This document shows, one piece after another, positions 39,827-48,291 of a DNA stretch of 64,000 nt (the stretch's first letter is position 1; each line of letters opens with the position of its first letter). The notes beneath the pieces were generated by a model, which was given only the letters and a program-made list of their open reading frames with translations, searched no databases and was not told where the DNA came from. This stretch comes from Streptosporangium subroseum (lineage in GTDB: Bacteria > Actinomycetota > Actinomycetes > Streptosporangiales > Streptosporangiaceae): contig NZ_FZOD01000002.1 in assembly GCF_900188345.1 (NCBI RefSeq), positions 62,001-126,000 of the forward strand. Reading direction: 5' to 3'. The position numbers and the translations under genes are program-made.

Positions 39827-41059
39827 ATGCGATCGTGGTCTACGCCGAAGGTCCCTCGGCTTCCCGGTACCGGTGCTTCTCTGCGGCTTTTCGACACCGC
39901 CGCACGAGAGACCGAACCCACTCAGCCGGGTTCCACGGCGGGGATGTACGTCTGCGGCATCACGCCCTATGACGCCACCCACCTCGGTCACGCCAACACA
40001 TACCTCGCTTTCGACCTGGTGAACCGGATGTGGCGGGACGCCGGGCATGAGGTGGACTACATCCAGAACGCCACCGACGTGGACGACCCCCTGCTCGAAC
40101 GTGCCGAGCAGATCGGCATGGACTGGCGAGAGCTGGCCGAGCGCGAGATCGAGCTCTTCCGGACCGACATGGAGGCGCTGCGGATCCTGCCGCCGCGCGA
40201 ATACGTCGGAGTGACCGAGGTGATCGATCAGGTCGCCGAGCTGATCGGGCGCCTGCGCGACAAGGGCGCCACCTACGAACTCGACGGCGACATCTACTTC
40301 GACGTCGCCGCGGCGCCCAAGTTCGGCTCCGTCTCCGGATACTCCGAGGGGCGGATGCTCACTCTGTGCGCCGAGCGCGGAGGCGATCCGGGGCGGCCGG
40401 GCAAGAAGCACCCGCTCGACTGGCTGCTCTGGCGTGCCGAGCGTCCGGGAGAGCCGTCCTGGCCCTCGCCGTTCGGTCAGGGCAGGCCCGGCTGGCACAT
40501 CGAGTGCACCGCGATCGCGCTGGCCAACCTGGGCAGCGGCTTCGACGTCGCCGGCGGCGGCTCCGACCTGATCTTCCCGCACCACGAGTGCGGCGCCCAC
40601 GAGGGCCACGTCGCCACCGGCGAATGGCCCTTCGCCAAGGCGTACGTCCACGCGGGCATGGTGGCCCTCGACGGCGAGAAGATGTCCAAGTCCAAGGGCA
40701 ATCTGGTCTTCGTCTCCCGGCTCCGTCAGGAGGCCGACCCGATGGCCATCCGGCTGGCCCTGCTGGCCCACCACTACCGCACCGACTGGGAGTGGACCGC
40801 CGACCAGCTGACCTCCGCGGAGGCGCGGCTGGCCCGCTGGCGCTCGGCCGTCGCGCTGCAGGCGGGACCGGAGGCCGGCACCGTGCTCGATCGGGTCCGC
40901 GCCCGGATGACCGATGACCTGGACACCCCCGGGGCGCTCACGGTCATCGACGACTGGGCGGAGCGGGCACTGTCCGCGGACGGCGCCGACGGCGCCGACC
41001 CGCGGGCGCCCATGCTCGTCAGGGACATCGCAGACGCCCTGCTCGGCATCTCCCTCTGA
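39827..41059 (+). CDS. mshC: Cysteine--1-D-myo-inosityl 2-amino-2-deoxy-alpha-D-glucopyranoside ligase MshC
   Basis: ATP-dependent ligation of Cys to GlcN-Ins in mycothiol biosynthesis. 410 residues, cysteinyl-tRNA-synthetase-like: the zinc Cys in [21 protein letters not shown] with the HIGH-like [41 protein letters not shown], the zinc ligands in [12 protein letters not shown] and the signature [15 protein letters not shown]. It lacks the tRNA-binding C-terminus, as expected. Apparently leaderless. It implies that the organism makes mycothiol and depends on inositol. Confidence 0.95.
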   Translation: MRSWSTPKVPRLPGTGASLRLFDTAARETEPTQPGSTAGMYVCGITPYDATHLGHANTYLAFDLVNRMWRDAGHEVDYIQNATDVDDPLLERAEQIGMDWRELAEREIELFRTDMEALRILPPREYVGVTEVIDQVAELIGRLRDKGATYELDGDIYFDVAAAPKFGSVSGYSEGRMLTLCAERGGDPGRPGKKHPLDWLLWRAERPGEPSWPSPFGQGRPGWHIECTAIALANLGSGFDVAGGGSDLIFPHHECGAHEGHVATGEWPFAKAYVHAGMVALDGEKMSKSKGNLVFVSRLRQEADPMAIRLALLAHHYRTDWEWTADQLTSAEARLARWRSAVALQAGPEAGTVLDRVRARMTDDLDTPGALTVIDDWAERALSADGADGADPRAPMLVRDIADALLGISL

Positions 41060-41085
41060 ACCTTCCTCTGAGCATCTCCCCCTGA

Positions 41086-41111
41086 GGGGATCCCGGTTCG
41101 GCGGGATCCCC
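41086..41111 (+). terminator. mshC terminator
   Basis: ggggatccc (41086-41094) and gggatcccc (41103-41111), a 9-bp perfect stem with an 8-nt loop, 27 nt after the mshC stop. A second hairpin (gagccgc/gcggctc) follows at 41113-41138. Confidence 0.7.
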
Positions 41112-41690
41112 CGAGCCGCCCCTTCGACGGCGCGGCTCGCTCCGGGGCTCCCGTCGAATCGACGGTTTTCCGAGGGCGCGTCCCGCCCTTAGGGCCGAGG
41201 GCTCGAAGGGGTGGACTCCCGGCTCCGAGGGTTGGCCCTTCGCGGCCCTGAGGGCGCGCCTGAAGACCGCGTCCGGGGGAGTGGGTAGTTCGGGAGCGAG
41301 CCGCCCCAGGGCGTCGCTGAGGCGCTCATCTCCGATGCGCGTCCCCGCGTTCGTTCGGAGGCGCGTCGGCTCGGGTGCGTGCCCGTTCGTTGACAGGAGG
41401 CGCATCCGTGCGTCCAGGGGGTCCGTGGCGTTCGGGATGGGCATCCGTGCGTCCATGAGGACCCGTGCCTTCGGGAGGCGCATCCGTGCGTTCAGGAGAG
41501 GCGTCCGTGAGGCGGTGCGCGGGGCCGACGGCAGTGCGCAGGGGGGGTCAGACGGAGACGGTGCACGGGGGCCGGAGACGCGCCCTGGGCCGCCCTCGAA
41601 GCCGATCGTCGTCGAAGAGTTCGGTGCCGGATGTCAGAGAGCCCGCTGCCGGGCTTCAGGGCGCTCCGCGGGCGTGGAAAGACCTCTCCG

Positions 41691-41807
41691 GCATAAGCCC
41701 GAGCATGCGTGAGGAACGGAGCCGGTCCGGCATAAGCCCGAGCACGCGTGAGGAACGGAGCCGGTCCGGCATAAGCCCGAGCACGCGTGAGGAACGGAGC
41801 CGGCTCC
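41691..41807. repeat. 39-bp tandem repeat, three copies
   Basis: gcataagcccgagcacgcgt and the following 19 nt repeat at 41691, 41730 and 41769, near-identical. Thirteen codons long, so it is open in several frames on both strands. No spacers, so not a CRISPR array. Confidence 0.8.
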
Positions 41808-41944
41808 GAACGCGCGTGAAGACCTGATGTGCTTCTCATCACTCTGCCCGGATGGCCGTCGCCGACTCCGAAAGCACGTCAAGGCCTGCCTCGAACGCGC
41901 GTGAAGACCGGTCTGTCCCGAGCGGAAAAACCCCTGGAAATGAT

Positions 41945-41978
41945 CTGAGCCCGCATCGCCGAAGCGATGCGGGCTCAG
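41945..41978 (-). terminator. Intrinsic terminator of cspA
   Basis: Perfect 15-bp stem (41945-41959 with 41964-41978), tetraloop cgaa. On the minus strand a GGGGTTTTTCC tract follows about 13 nt later. A very strong terminator for the cold-shock gene. Confidence 0.9.
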
Positions 41979-42017
41979 TCTGAAGCCTAGCGATCGGATC
42001 CTTAGATCAGATACAGA

Positions 42018-42221
42018 TCAGATGACCTGAACCTGGTCGGCCTGCGGACCCTTCTGGCCCTGCGTGGTGGTGAAACTGACACGCTGGTTCTCCTCCAGGC
42101 TGCGGTAGCCTCCGGAGTTGATGGCCGAGTAGTGCACGAACACATCGGCGGTGCCGTCATCCGGTGCGATGAATCCGAAGCCCTTTTCGGCGTTGAACCA
42201 CTTAACGGTGCCCTCAGACAA
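42018..42221 (-). CDS. Cold-shock protein, CspA family
   Basis: A 67-residue single-domain RNA chaperone: [20 protein letters not shown] with RNP1 (KGFGFI), VFVHYSAI as RNP2, and [17 protein letters not shown]. The start codon is TTG at 42221, with GAGGAG about 11 nt upstream; no ATG or GTG is possible in frame. A TAGGGT -10-like box is at 42292-42287, implying a leader of about 60 nt, typical for thermoregulated csp mRNAs. Confidence 0.93.
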   Translation of the reverse strand: MSEGTVKWFNAEKGFGFIAPDDGTADVFVHYSAINSGGYRSLEENQRVSFTTTQGQKGPQADQVQVI

Positions 42222-42410
42222 AACAACTTCTCCTCATTGGGAGCCTCACCGAACCGCCAGGTCGGCGGCACGGGGCTGCGTTGCGGACCCTACCATGCAC
42301 CCGCGGAAACCTTCCGGAGAAACTGGAATGCCCGCTGTCGGCGGACTTCTCATAAGCACTTGAGATGATAAGGCTTTGCTGAGAACTACGACTGCAACCA
42401 TGAAAGAGTA

Positions 42411-42911
42411 TCAACGTGACTCCTGATGTGCAAGTCGTGGGATCGAGGCGAGAAAACGTTCTTGCTCGTCCGCCGGGAGATGGTCGATGAAAAGGGTGCC
42501 GTCGAGATGGTCGGCCTCGTGCTGGAGGACCCGCGCGAGCATGCCGAGAGCGCGGACGACGACGGGTTTGCCGAACATGTCCCGGCCGCGGGCCGTGACC
42601 ATGTAAGAACGTTCCAGCGGCCACCACAGATCGGGCGCGGACAGGCAGGCCTCGTCGGCCACGATCTTCCGTTCGGACGGCTCTAGGCGGGGATTGATCA
42701 GATGCCCGGACTTGCCGTCCAGTTCGTAGACGACGACCCGCAGCGGGACGCCGAGCTGGGGGGCGGCCAGCCCCGCGCGGCCGACGCCGGCGCGCATGGT
42801 GGCCTGCAGGGATTTGACCAGCCCTCGCAGTTCGCGATCGAAGGTGGTCACGGATTCGGCTACGGTGCGTAGCACTGGATCGTTGAACAGTCGGATCGGC
42901 TGAACAGCCAC
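42411..42911 (-). CDS. def: Peptide deformylase
   Basis: Removes the formyl group from nascent N-terminal Met. 166 residues with all three motifs: GRAGLAAPQLG (motif 1, GxGLAAxQxG), DEACLSAPDL (motif 2; EACLS instead of the usual EGCLS) and LQHEADHLDG (HExxH metal site). GTG at 42911 follows GGGGAG at 6-7 nt and gives the usual VQPIRLFxDPVLR start. ATGs at 42941/42947 would add about 12 residues without family support. Confidence 0.92.
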   Translation of the reverse strand: MAVQPIRLFNDPVLRTVAESVTTFDRELRGLVKSLQATMRAGVGRAGLAAPQLGVPLRVVVYELDGKSGHLINPRLEPSERKIVADEACLSAPDLWWPLERSYMVTARGRDMFGKPVVVRALGMLARVLQHEADHLDGTLFIDHLPADEQERFLASIPRLAHQESR

Positions 42912-43042
42912 GCGCAACTCCCCGAGGCGACGAACGGGCATGGACATGGTTCCCATTGCCGTCTGCCTCAACCGTGACCGGGAGATCTTCCATATTTCCG
43001 GGACGTTGCGAGTGCGCGACCTGTGCATTGCGTATTTCCACG

Positions 43043-43058
43043 GTTAGTCACGTGTAAC
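43043..43058. promoter_or_regulatory. GlnR-box-like site upstream of the nitrate transporter
   Basis: gttag-N6-gtaac matches the GlnR arrangement GTNAC-N6-GTNAC except for one base of the first half. It lies about 90 bp upstream of the transporter start. GlnR is the usual nitrogen regulator of nitrate assimilation in actinomycetes (known). Confidence 0.4.
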
Positions 43059-43146
43059 CGACGCACCATCACAGAACGTGAATGTGCGTAATGTCGTCCT
43101 CCTAGATTTCGAGATTGACGCCCCCAAAATCGCAGGAGGAATGATC

Positions 43147-44466
43147 GTGAAGCGCTGGATCAGCGAGTGGCGGCCCGACGACCCCGGCTTCTGGGAGGAG
43201 GGGGGACGGAAGGTCGCCCGGCGCAACCTGATCTTCTCGATCTTCGCCGAACACCTCGGCTTCACGCTCTGGACGGTGTGGAGCATCGTGGCCGTCCAGC
43301 TCGGCGCCTACAGGTTCTCCACCGACCAGCTCTTCTGGATCGTCGCCCTGCCCAACCTGATCGGCTCGGCGCTGCGCATCCCCTACACCTTCGCCCCCGC
43401 CAGGTTCGGCGGCCGGAACTTCACGGTGGTCAGCGCGCTGCTCCTGCTCGTCCCCGCGGGGCTCCTGGCCGTCGCGGTCAGCGACCCCGGCACGCCCTAC
43501 TGGGTGTTTCTGGTGATCGCGGCCACCGCGGGGCTGGGCGGCGGCAACTTCGCCTCCAGCATGGCCAACATCACCTACTTCTACCCCCAGGCCAAGCAGG
43601 GCTCGGCGCTCGGGCTCAACGCGGCCGGCGGCAACGTCGGTGTCAGCTCCGTCCAGCTCGTCATGCCGTTGATCATCGGCGGGTTCGGCCTGGCCGCCGC
43701 CGGGCTGTTCTGGATCCCGTTCATCCTGGCCGCCGCGGTCGGCGCCTACTTCTTCATGGACAACCTGACCTCCGCCAAGGCCAGTCCCAAGGACCAGCTG
43801 AAGATCGCCGGGCGAGCCCAGACCTGGATCATGTCGGTCCTGTACATCGGCACCTTCGGCTCCTTCATCGGGTATTCCACCGCGTTCCCCCTGCTGATCA
43901 AGAGCCAGTTTCCCGAGCGGGCGTCCCTGGTCACCCTGGCCTTCCTCGGCCCGCTGCTCGGCTCGCTGGTCCGGCCGGTCGGAGGCTGGCTGTCGGACAG
44001 GCTGGGCGGGGCACGGGTGACGCTCGTCAACTTCGCCGCCATGGCCGGTGCGGCGGCACTGGTCTGGCAGGGACTGGCCCAGCACGCCTTCGTCCTGTTC
44101 TTCTGCGCCTACATGCTCCTGGTCGCCACCACCGGCGTCGGCAACGGCTCCACCTACCGGATGATCCCGGCGATCTTCCGGGCCAGGGCCACCGTGGGGA
44201 TCGCCCCCGGCACGCCCGCCTACGAGGCCGCGACGGCCGTCGGCAGGCGCGACTCCTCCGCCGCGATCGGGATCATCTCGGCGATCGGCGCCTTCGGCGG
44301 CTTTTTCATCAACCGGGGATTCGGCAGTTCCATCGCCGCCACCGGGGGAGCAGGCGCCGCGCTTGCCGCGTTCGCCACCTTCTACGTGGTGTGCGCGGTC
44401 GTGACCTGGGCCTGTTATCTGCGGACCGTCGGTCCCGTGCCGAGCCTGGCGGCCGCTCGCGTCTGA
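43147..44466 (+). CDS. Nitrate/nitrite transporter, MFS (NarK/NasA type)
   Basis: A 439-residue protein with twelve predicted membrane segments. The nitrate-porter signatures are present: LIGSALRIPYTFAPARFGGRN, GLGGGNFASSMANITYFYPQAKQG (NNP signature 1) and GVGNGSTYRMIPAIF (signature 2). The N-terminal WRPDDPGFWEEGGRKVARRNL is typical of actinobacterial NarK. GTG at 43147 is 7 nt after AGGAGG; the ATG six bases earlier is too close. It brings in nitrate for the reductase encoded next. Confidence 0.94.
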   Translation: MKRWISEWRPDDPGFWEEGGRKVARRNLIFSIFAEHLGFTLWTVWSIVAVQLGAYRFSTDQLFWIVALPNLIGSALRIPYTFAPARFGGRNFTVVSALLLLVPAGLLAVAVSDPGTPYWVFLVIAATAGLGGGNFASSMANITYFYPQAKQGSALGLNAAGGNVGVSSVQLVMPLIIGGFGLAAAGLFWIPFILAAAVGAYFFMDNLTSAKASPKDQLKIAGRAQTWIMSVLYIGTFGSFIGYSTAFPLLIKSQFPERASLVTLAFLGPLLGSLVRPVGGWLSDRLGGARVTLVNFAAMAGAAALVWQGLAQHAFVLFFCAYMLLVATTGVGNGSTYRMIPAIFRARATVGIAPGTPAYEAATAVGRRDSSAAIGIISAIGAFGGFFINRGFGSSIAATGGAGAALAAFATFYVVCAVVTWACYLRTVGPVPSLAAARV

Positions 44467-44513
44467 AGCCCCAAAGCCTAGCTCACATCCGGCTCATCCC
44501 GAATGTGAACACG

Positions 44514-44540
44514 GTTAGCGGCTTGTAGCACACCGGTAAC
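44514..44540 (+). promoter_or_regulatory. Three GlnR-like half-sites before the nitrate reductase gene
   Basis: gttag (44514), gtagc (44525) and gtaac (44536) start exactly 11 bp apart, the spacing of GTNAC-N6-GTNAC. Only the last half-site is perfect. The row ends 15 bp before the GTG at 44556. Confidence 0.4.
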
Positions 44541-44555
44541 AGGGGGGACCCAGCT

Positions 44556-46673
44556 GTGAAACGGCCTGAACGCACCATCGGACCTATGCCGATCTCACTT
44601 CCCACCCGGACGCCTGTGAAGGCGGGGACGGCGACGCACTGCCCCTACTGCGCCCTGCAGTGCGGCATGAACGTCACTGTGGACGTCACCGTGGGGAAGA
44701 CGGTCACGATCACCCCGAGAGAGGACATTCCTGCCAACGCGGGCGGTCTGTGCCAGAAGGGCTGGACCGCCGGTGAGCTGCTGACCAGCGGAGAACGGCT
44801 CACCACGCCCCTCCTGTACGGCCGGCCGGTCGGCTGGAACGAGGCACTCGACTTCGTCGCCGACCGGATTCGTGCCGTTCAGGAAGAGCACGGCCCCAAC
44901 GGCGTGGCCGTGTTCGGCGGCGGCGGGCTCACCAACGAGAAGGCCTACCAGCTCGGCAAGTTCGCCAGGATGGTCCTGAAGACCAGCCAGATCGACTACA
45001 ACGGCCGGTTCTGCATGTCCTCGGCCGCCGCGGCCACCAACCGCGCCTTCGGCATGGACCGCGGCCTGCCCTTCCCGATCACCGACCTCGCCCGTGCCGA
45101 CGCGGTCCTGCTCGCGGGCGGCAACGTGGCCGAGACCATGCCGCCGTTCGTCCGCCACCTCACCGCGATGCGCGGGCGGGGCGGCCGGCTCATCGTCATC
45201 GACCCGCGGGTCACCGCGACGGCCAGGCAGGCCGACCTTCACCTCCAGCCGACCCCCGGCACCGACCTGGCGCTGGCCCTGGGCCTGCTGCACATCGTGA
45301 TCACCGAGGGGCACGTGGACGAGGACTACGTGGCCGCCAGGACGAGCGGGTTCGACGCGGTCCGCACCTCGGCCGCCGCCTGGTGGCCCGAGAGGGTGGA
45401 GCGGATCACCGGCGTTCCGGTCGCCCAGATGCGCGTCGCCGCCGCGATTCTCGGCGACGCGGACCGGGCGGCGATCCTCACGGGGCGGGGCGCCGAGCAG
45501 CACGCCAAGGGCACCGACACGGTGAGCGCGTTCATCAACCTGGCGCTCGCGCTCGGGCTGCCCGGCCGTGAGGGGTCCGGCTACGGCTGCGTCACCGGGC
45601 AGGGAAACGGCCAGGGAGGCCGTGAGCACGGCCAGAAGGCCGACCAGCTCCCGGGATACCGGAGGATCGACGATCCGGCCGCACGGGCCCATGTGGCGGC
45701 CGTATGGGGCATCGAGCCGGAGGACCTGCCGGGCCCCGGCCGCTCCGCCTACGAACTGCTGGATGCGCTCGGCACCGCCGACGGGCCCAGGGCACTGCTG
45801 CTGTTCGGCTCGAACCCGGCGGTCTCCGCGCCCCGGGCAGGGCACATCGCCGAGCGGATCAACTCGCTGGACCTTCTTGTGGTCTCCGACCTCGTCATGT
45901 CGGAGACGGCCGCGCTGGCCGACGTCGTGCTGCCCACCACCCAGTGGGCCGAGGAGAGCGGCACGATGACCAACCTGGAGGGCCGTGTGCTGCTCCGCCG
46001 CCAAGCGGTCGCTCCGCCGTCAGGGGCGCGGAGCGACCTTGAGATCCTCCGGGGGCTCGCCGTGCGGCTGCGCGGCGCCGAGGGCTTCTCCACCGACCCG
46101 CGAGAGGTCTTCGACGAGCTGCGCCGGGCCTCGGCCGGGGGGATCGCCGACTACGCGGGCATCACCTACGAGCGGATCGTCGCCGAGACCGGGGTGTTCT
46201 GGCCGTGCCCGGCCGAGGACCACCCCGGCACCCCGCGGCCCTTTCTGGACCGTTTCGCCACCCCCGACGGCCGCGCCAGGTTCGTGTCCGTCGAGCATCG
46301 CCCGCCCGAGGAGGACATCGATCACGAGTATCCGCTGTACCTGACGACGGGGAGGGTGCTCGCCCACTACCAGAGCGGCGCGCAGACCCGGCGGATTCCA
46401 GCGCTCAACGCGGTGGTCTCGGGTCCCTTCGTCGAGCTCCACCCCGATCTCGCCGAGCGCCTGGAGGTGTCCTCGGGCGAGACGCTGCGCGTGATCAGCC
46501 GCCGCGGCGAGACGGAGGGCGTGGCCAGGGTCAACCCGGCGATCCGGCCGGACACGGTGTTCATGCCCTTCCACTGGCCCGGGGTCAACCTGCTCACCAA
46601 CCCCGCGCTCGATCCGGTGTCGCGGATGCCGGAGTTCAAGGTCTGCGCCGTGAGAGTGGAGCGCGCCGGATGA
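44556..46673 (+). CDS. Assimilatory nitrate reductase, molybdopterin catalytic subunit (NasC/NarB type)
   Basis: Reduces nitrate to nitrite with a bis-MGD molybdenum centre. 705 residues: N-terminal [4Fe-4S] ligands CPYCALQC and GGLCQKGW, YNGRFCMSSAAAATNRAFGMDRG (Mo-ligand Cys region), TGRGAEQHAKGTDTV, GYGCVTGQGNGQGGREHGQKADQLPG, and the C-terminal MGD-binding domain with TTGRVLAHYQSGAQTRR. No Tat signal, so cytoplasmic and assimilatory. GTG at 44556; ATG at 44586 is an alternative. It overlaps the next gene by ATGA. Cofactor from moaA/mobA. Confidence 0.93.
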   Translation: MKRPERTIGPMPISLPTRTPVKAGTATHCPYCALQCGMNVTVDVTVGKTVTITPREDIPANAGGLCQKGWTAGELLTSGERLTTPLLYGRPVGWNEALDFVADRIRAVQEEHGPNGVAVFGGGGLTNEKAYQLGKFARMVLKTSQIDYNGRFCMSSAAAATNRAFGMDRGLPFPITDLARADAVLLAGGNVAETMPPFVRHLTAMRGRGGRLIVIDPRVTATARQADLHLQPTPGTDLALALGLLHIVITEGHVDEDYVAARTSGFDAVRTSAAAWWPERVERITGVPVAQMRVAAAILGDADRAAILTGRGAEQHAKGTDTVSAFINLALALGLPGREGSGYGCVTGQGNGQGGREHGQKADQLPGYRRIDDPAARAHVAAVWGIEPEDLPGPGRSAYELLDALGTADGPRALLLFGSNPAVSAPRAGHIAERINSLDLLVVSDLVMSETAALADVVLPTTQWAEESGTMTNLEGRVLLRRQAVAPPSGARSDLEILRGLAVRLRGAEGFSTDPREVFDELRRASAGGIADYAGITYERIVAETGVFWPCPAEDHPGTPRPFLDRFATPDGRARFVSVEHRPPEEDIDHEYPLYLTTGRVLAHYQSGAQTRRIPALNAVVSGPFVELHPDLAERLEVSSGETLRVISRRGETEGVARVNPAIRPDTVFMPFHWPGVNLLTNPALDPVSRMPEFKVCAVRVERAG

Positions 46674-48073
46674 CCCGGCTGGTGGTGGTGGGCAACGGGA
46701 TGGCCGGCGCCCGCCTGGTGAGCGAGGTCCGCGCCAGGGACAGGCACGTCACGGTGACCGTGTTCGGAGCCGAGACCTGGCAACCCTACAACCGGGTGCT
46801 GCTGTCGAACGTGGTGGCGGGGACGATGACGCCGGACCAGGTGCGGCTGCTGGACCCGGCCTGGTACGCCGACCATTCGGTGACGGCCCTGCCGGGCGTC
46901 GAGGTGACCTCGATCGACAGGGAGACCCAGGCCGTGATCACCGCCGGGGGCAGGCGGGAGCCGTACGACGTCCTCGTGCTGGCGACCGGCAGCCAGGCCG
47001 TGGTGCCGCGGGTGCCCGGGGCGGCCGGGGCCGTCGCGTTCCGGACGCTGGACGACTGCCGGACGATCCTCGAGGCGGCCGGTACGGCACGGCGCGCGGT
47101 GGTGGTCGGCGGCGGGCTGCTCGGCATCGAGGCGGCCCGGGGCCTGGCCGGGCGCGGCCTGCCGGTGACACTGCTCCACCTGGCCGGGCACCTGATGAAC
47201 CGGCAACTGGACGCCGAGGCCGGGCTGGTGCTGGGGGAGACCCTCGCAGGGCTGGGCGTGGAGATCAGGACCGGCGTCGTGGTGGAGGAGATCCTCGACG
47301 ACGGTGTACGGCTCACCGGAGGCGAGACGGTCGAGGCCGACCTGGTGGTGCTCGCGTGCGGGGTCCGTCCGGTGACCGGGCTGGCCAGGGACGCGGGACT
47401 GGAGGTGGCGCGCGGCATCGTCGTCGACGACGAGATGCGGACCGACGACCCGTCCATCTTCGCGATCGGCGAGTGCGCCGAGCACGACGGCACGGTCTAC
47501 GGCCTGGTCGCCCCCGCCTGGGAGCAGGCCGCGGTGGTCGCCGACATCGTGACCGGGACCGACAAGACCTCCCGCTACCGGGGTTCGCGGATGGTCACCC
47601 GGTTGAAGGCCAGGAGCGTGGAGCTGGCGGCGATGGGAGAGACCCACCTGACCGAGGACGACGCCGAGGTCGTGCGGTTCAGCCACCGGGCGGCGGGCAC
47701 CTACCACAAGCTCGTCATCCGTGACGGTCGCCTGGTCGGCGCCATCCTCCTTGGCGCGACGTCCGCGGTGGGCAATCTCACCCAGCTGTTCGACCGCGGC
47801 GGGCCGCTGCCGGGCGACCGGGCGGGGCTGCTGTTTCCGGGCCTTTCCGGCAGCGCGGTCGCCGAGAGCCCGGTCAGGATGCCGGACGCGGCGAAGGTCT
47901 GCCAGTGCAACAACGTGACCAAGGGACAGATCCGGGCCTGCTGGGAGTCCGGCGCCCGGGACGTGGAAGCCGTGGCCGCCGCCACCCGGGCCACGACCGG
48001 CTGCGGCGGATGCCGCGACGTGGTCGAGGGCGTCGTCGGCTGGCTCTGTGAGCAGGAATGGGTCTCCGCATGA
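46670..48073 (+). CDS. NirB-like FAD/NAD(P) oxidoreductase with BFD [2Fe-2S] domain, nitrate reductase electron donor
   Basis: A 467-residue protein: FAD-binding LVVVGNGMAGARLVSEV, DVLVLATGSQAVVP, NAD-binding AVVVGGGLLGIEAARGL, FAIGECAEHDGTVYGLVAP, and a C-terminal BFD-type cluster domain with CQCNNVTKGQIRACW and CGGCRDVVEG. It equals the first half of NirB without the sirohaem domain, the pattern of NasB-type subunits that feed electrons to the nitrate reductase encoded upstream (inference from overlap and order). Its stop is in ATGA overlap with an ATG at 48070 that reads in frame into nirB through the 90-bp repeats. Confidence 0.88.
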   Translation: MTRLVVVGNGMAGARLVSEVRARDRHVTVTVFGAETWQPYNRVLLSNVVAGTMTPDQVRLLDPAWYADHSVTALPGVEVTSIDRETQAVITAGGRREPYDVLVLATGSQAVVPRVPGAAGAVAFRTLDDCRTILEAAGTARRAVVVGGGLLGIEAARGLAGRGLPVTLLHLAGHLMNRQLDAEAGLVLGETLAGLGVEIRTGVVVEEILDDGVRLTGGETVEADLVVLACGVRPVTGLARDAGLEVARGIVVDDEMRTDDPSIFAIGECAEHDGTVYGLVAPAWEQAAVVADIVTGTDKTSRYRGSRMVTRLKARSVELAAMGETHLTEDDAEVVRFSHRAAGTYHKLVIRDGRLVGAILLGATSAVGNLTQLFDRGGPLPGDRAGLLFPGLSGSAVAESPVRMPDAAKVCQCNNVTKGQIRACWESGARDVEAVAAATRATTGCGGCRDVVEGVVGWLCEQEWVSA

Positions 48074-48087
48074 CAAATGGTCTTCGC

Positions 48088-48267
48088 GTGTCGGAGCGGC
48101 GAGCTGACGTAGTGAGTGGAGCGTCTCGCGAGGGACGAGCGGGCCGTGGAGCGAATGAGGAGGCGAGTGCGACCGATGTGTCGGAGCGGCGAGCTGACGT
48201 AGTGAGTGGAGCGTCTCGCGAGGGACGAGCGGGCCGTGGAGCGAATGAGGAGGCGAGTGCGACCGAT
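48088..48267 (+). repeat. Two identical 90-bp tandem repeats at the flavoprotein/nirB junction
   Basis: Copies at 48088-48177 and 48178-48267 are base-for-base identical. Unit length 90 = 30 codons, and the frame is open and continuous with nirB, encoding a charged, Ala/Arg/Glu-rich unit that contains SERRADVVSGASREG. Each unit carries its own gaatgaggagg. It shares wording (gcgagggacgag, ggagcgaatgaggag) with the 89-bp duplication before the HemD-like regulator. Confidence 0.92.
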
Positions 48268-48291
48268 GTGACAGCTTCGGAAGGCGTGACC

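Larger units (their letters stand above)
41060..41944. other. Long gene-free region with hairpins and decayed repeats
   Basis: Nearly 900 bases between mshC and the cspA terminator. A mshC terminator is at 41086-41111. A string of degenerate repeats around gcatccgtgcgt occupies about 41395-41515, and a 39-bp tandem repeat lies at 41691-41807. Open frames on both strands (for example 41483-41019 minus) are Arg/Pro/Ser-rich repeat translations without ribosome sites or recognisable domains, so none is called. Confidence 0.55.

Noticed and set aside
41019-41483. Minus-strand 154-codon frame downstream of mshC
   Set aside because: It overlaps the mshC 3' end and terminator hairpins, is repeat-rich, and has no supporting features.
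41691-41807. Possible CRISPR array
   Set aside because: The 39-bp units are directly adjacent with no variable spacers, and no cas genes are present. The same reasoning applies to the 78- and 90-bp repeats.
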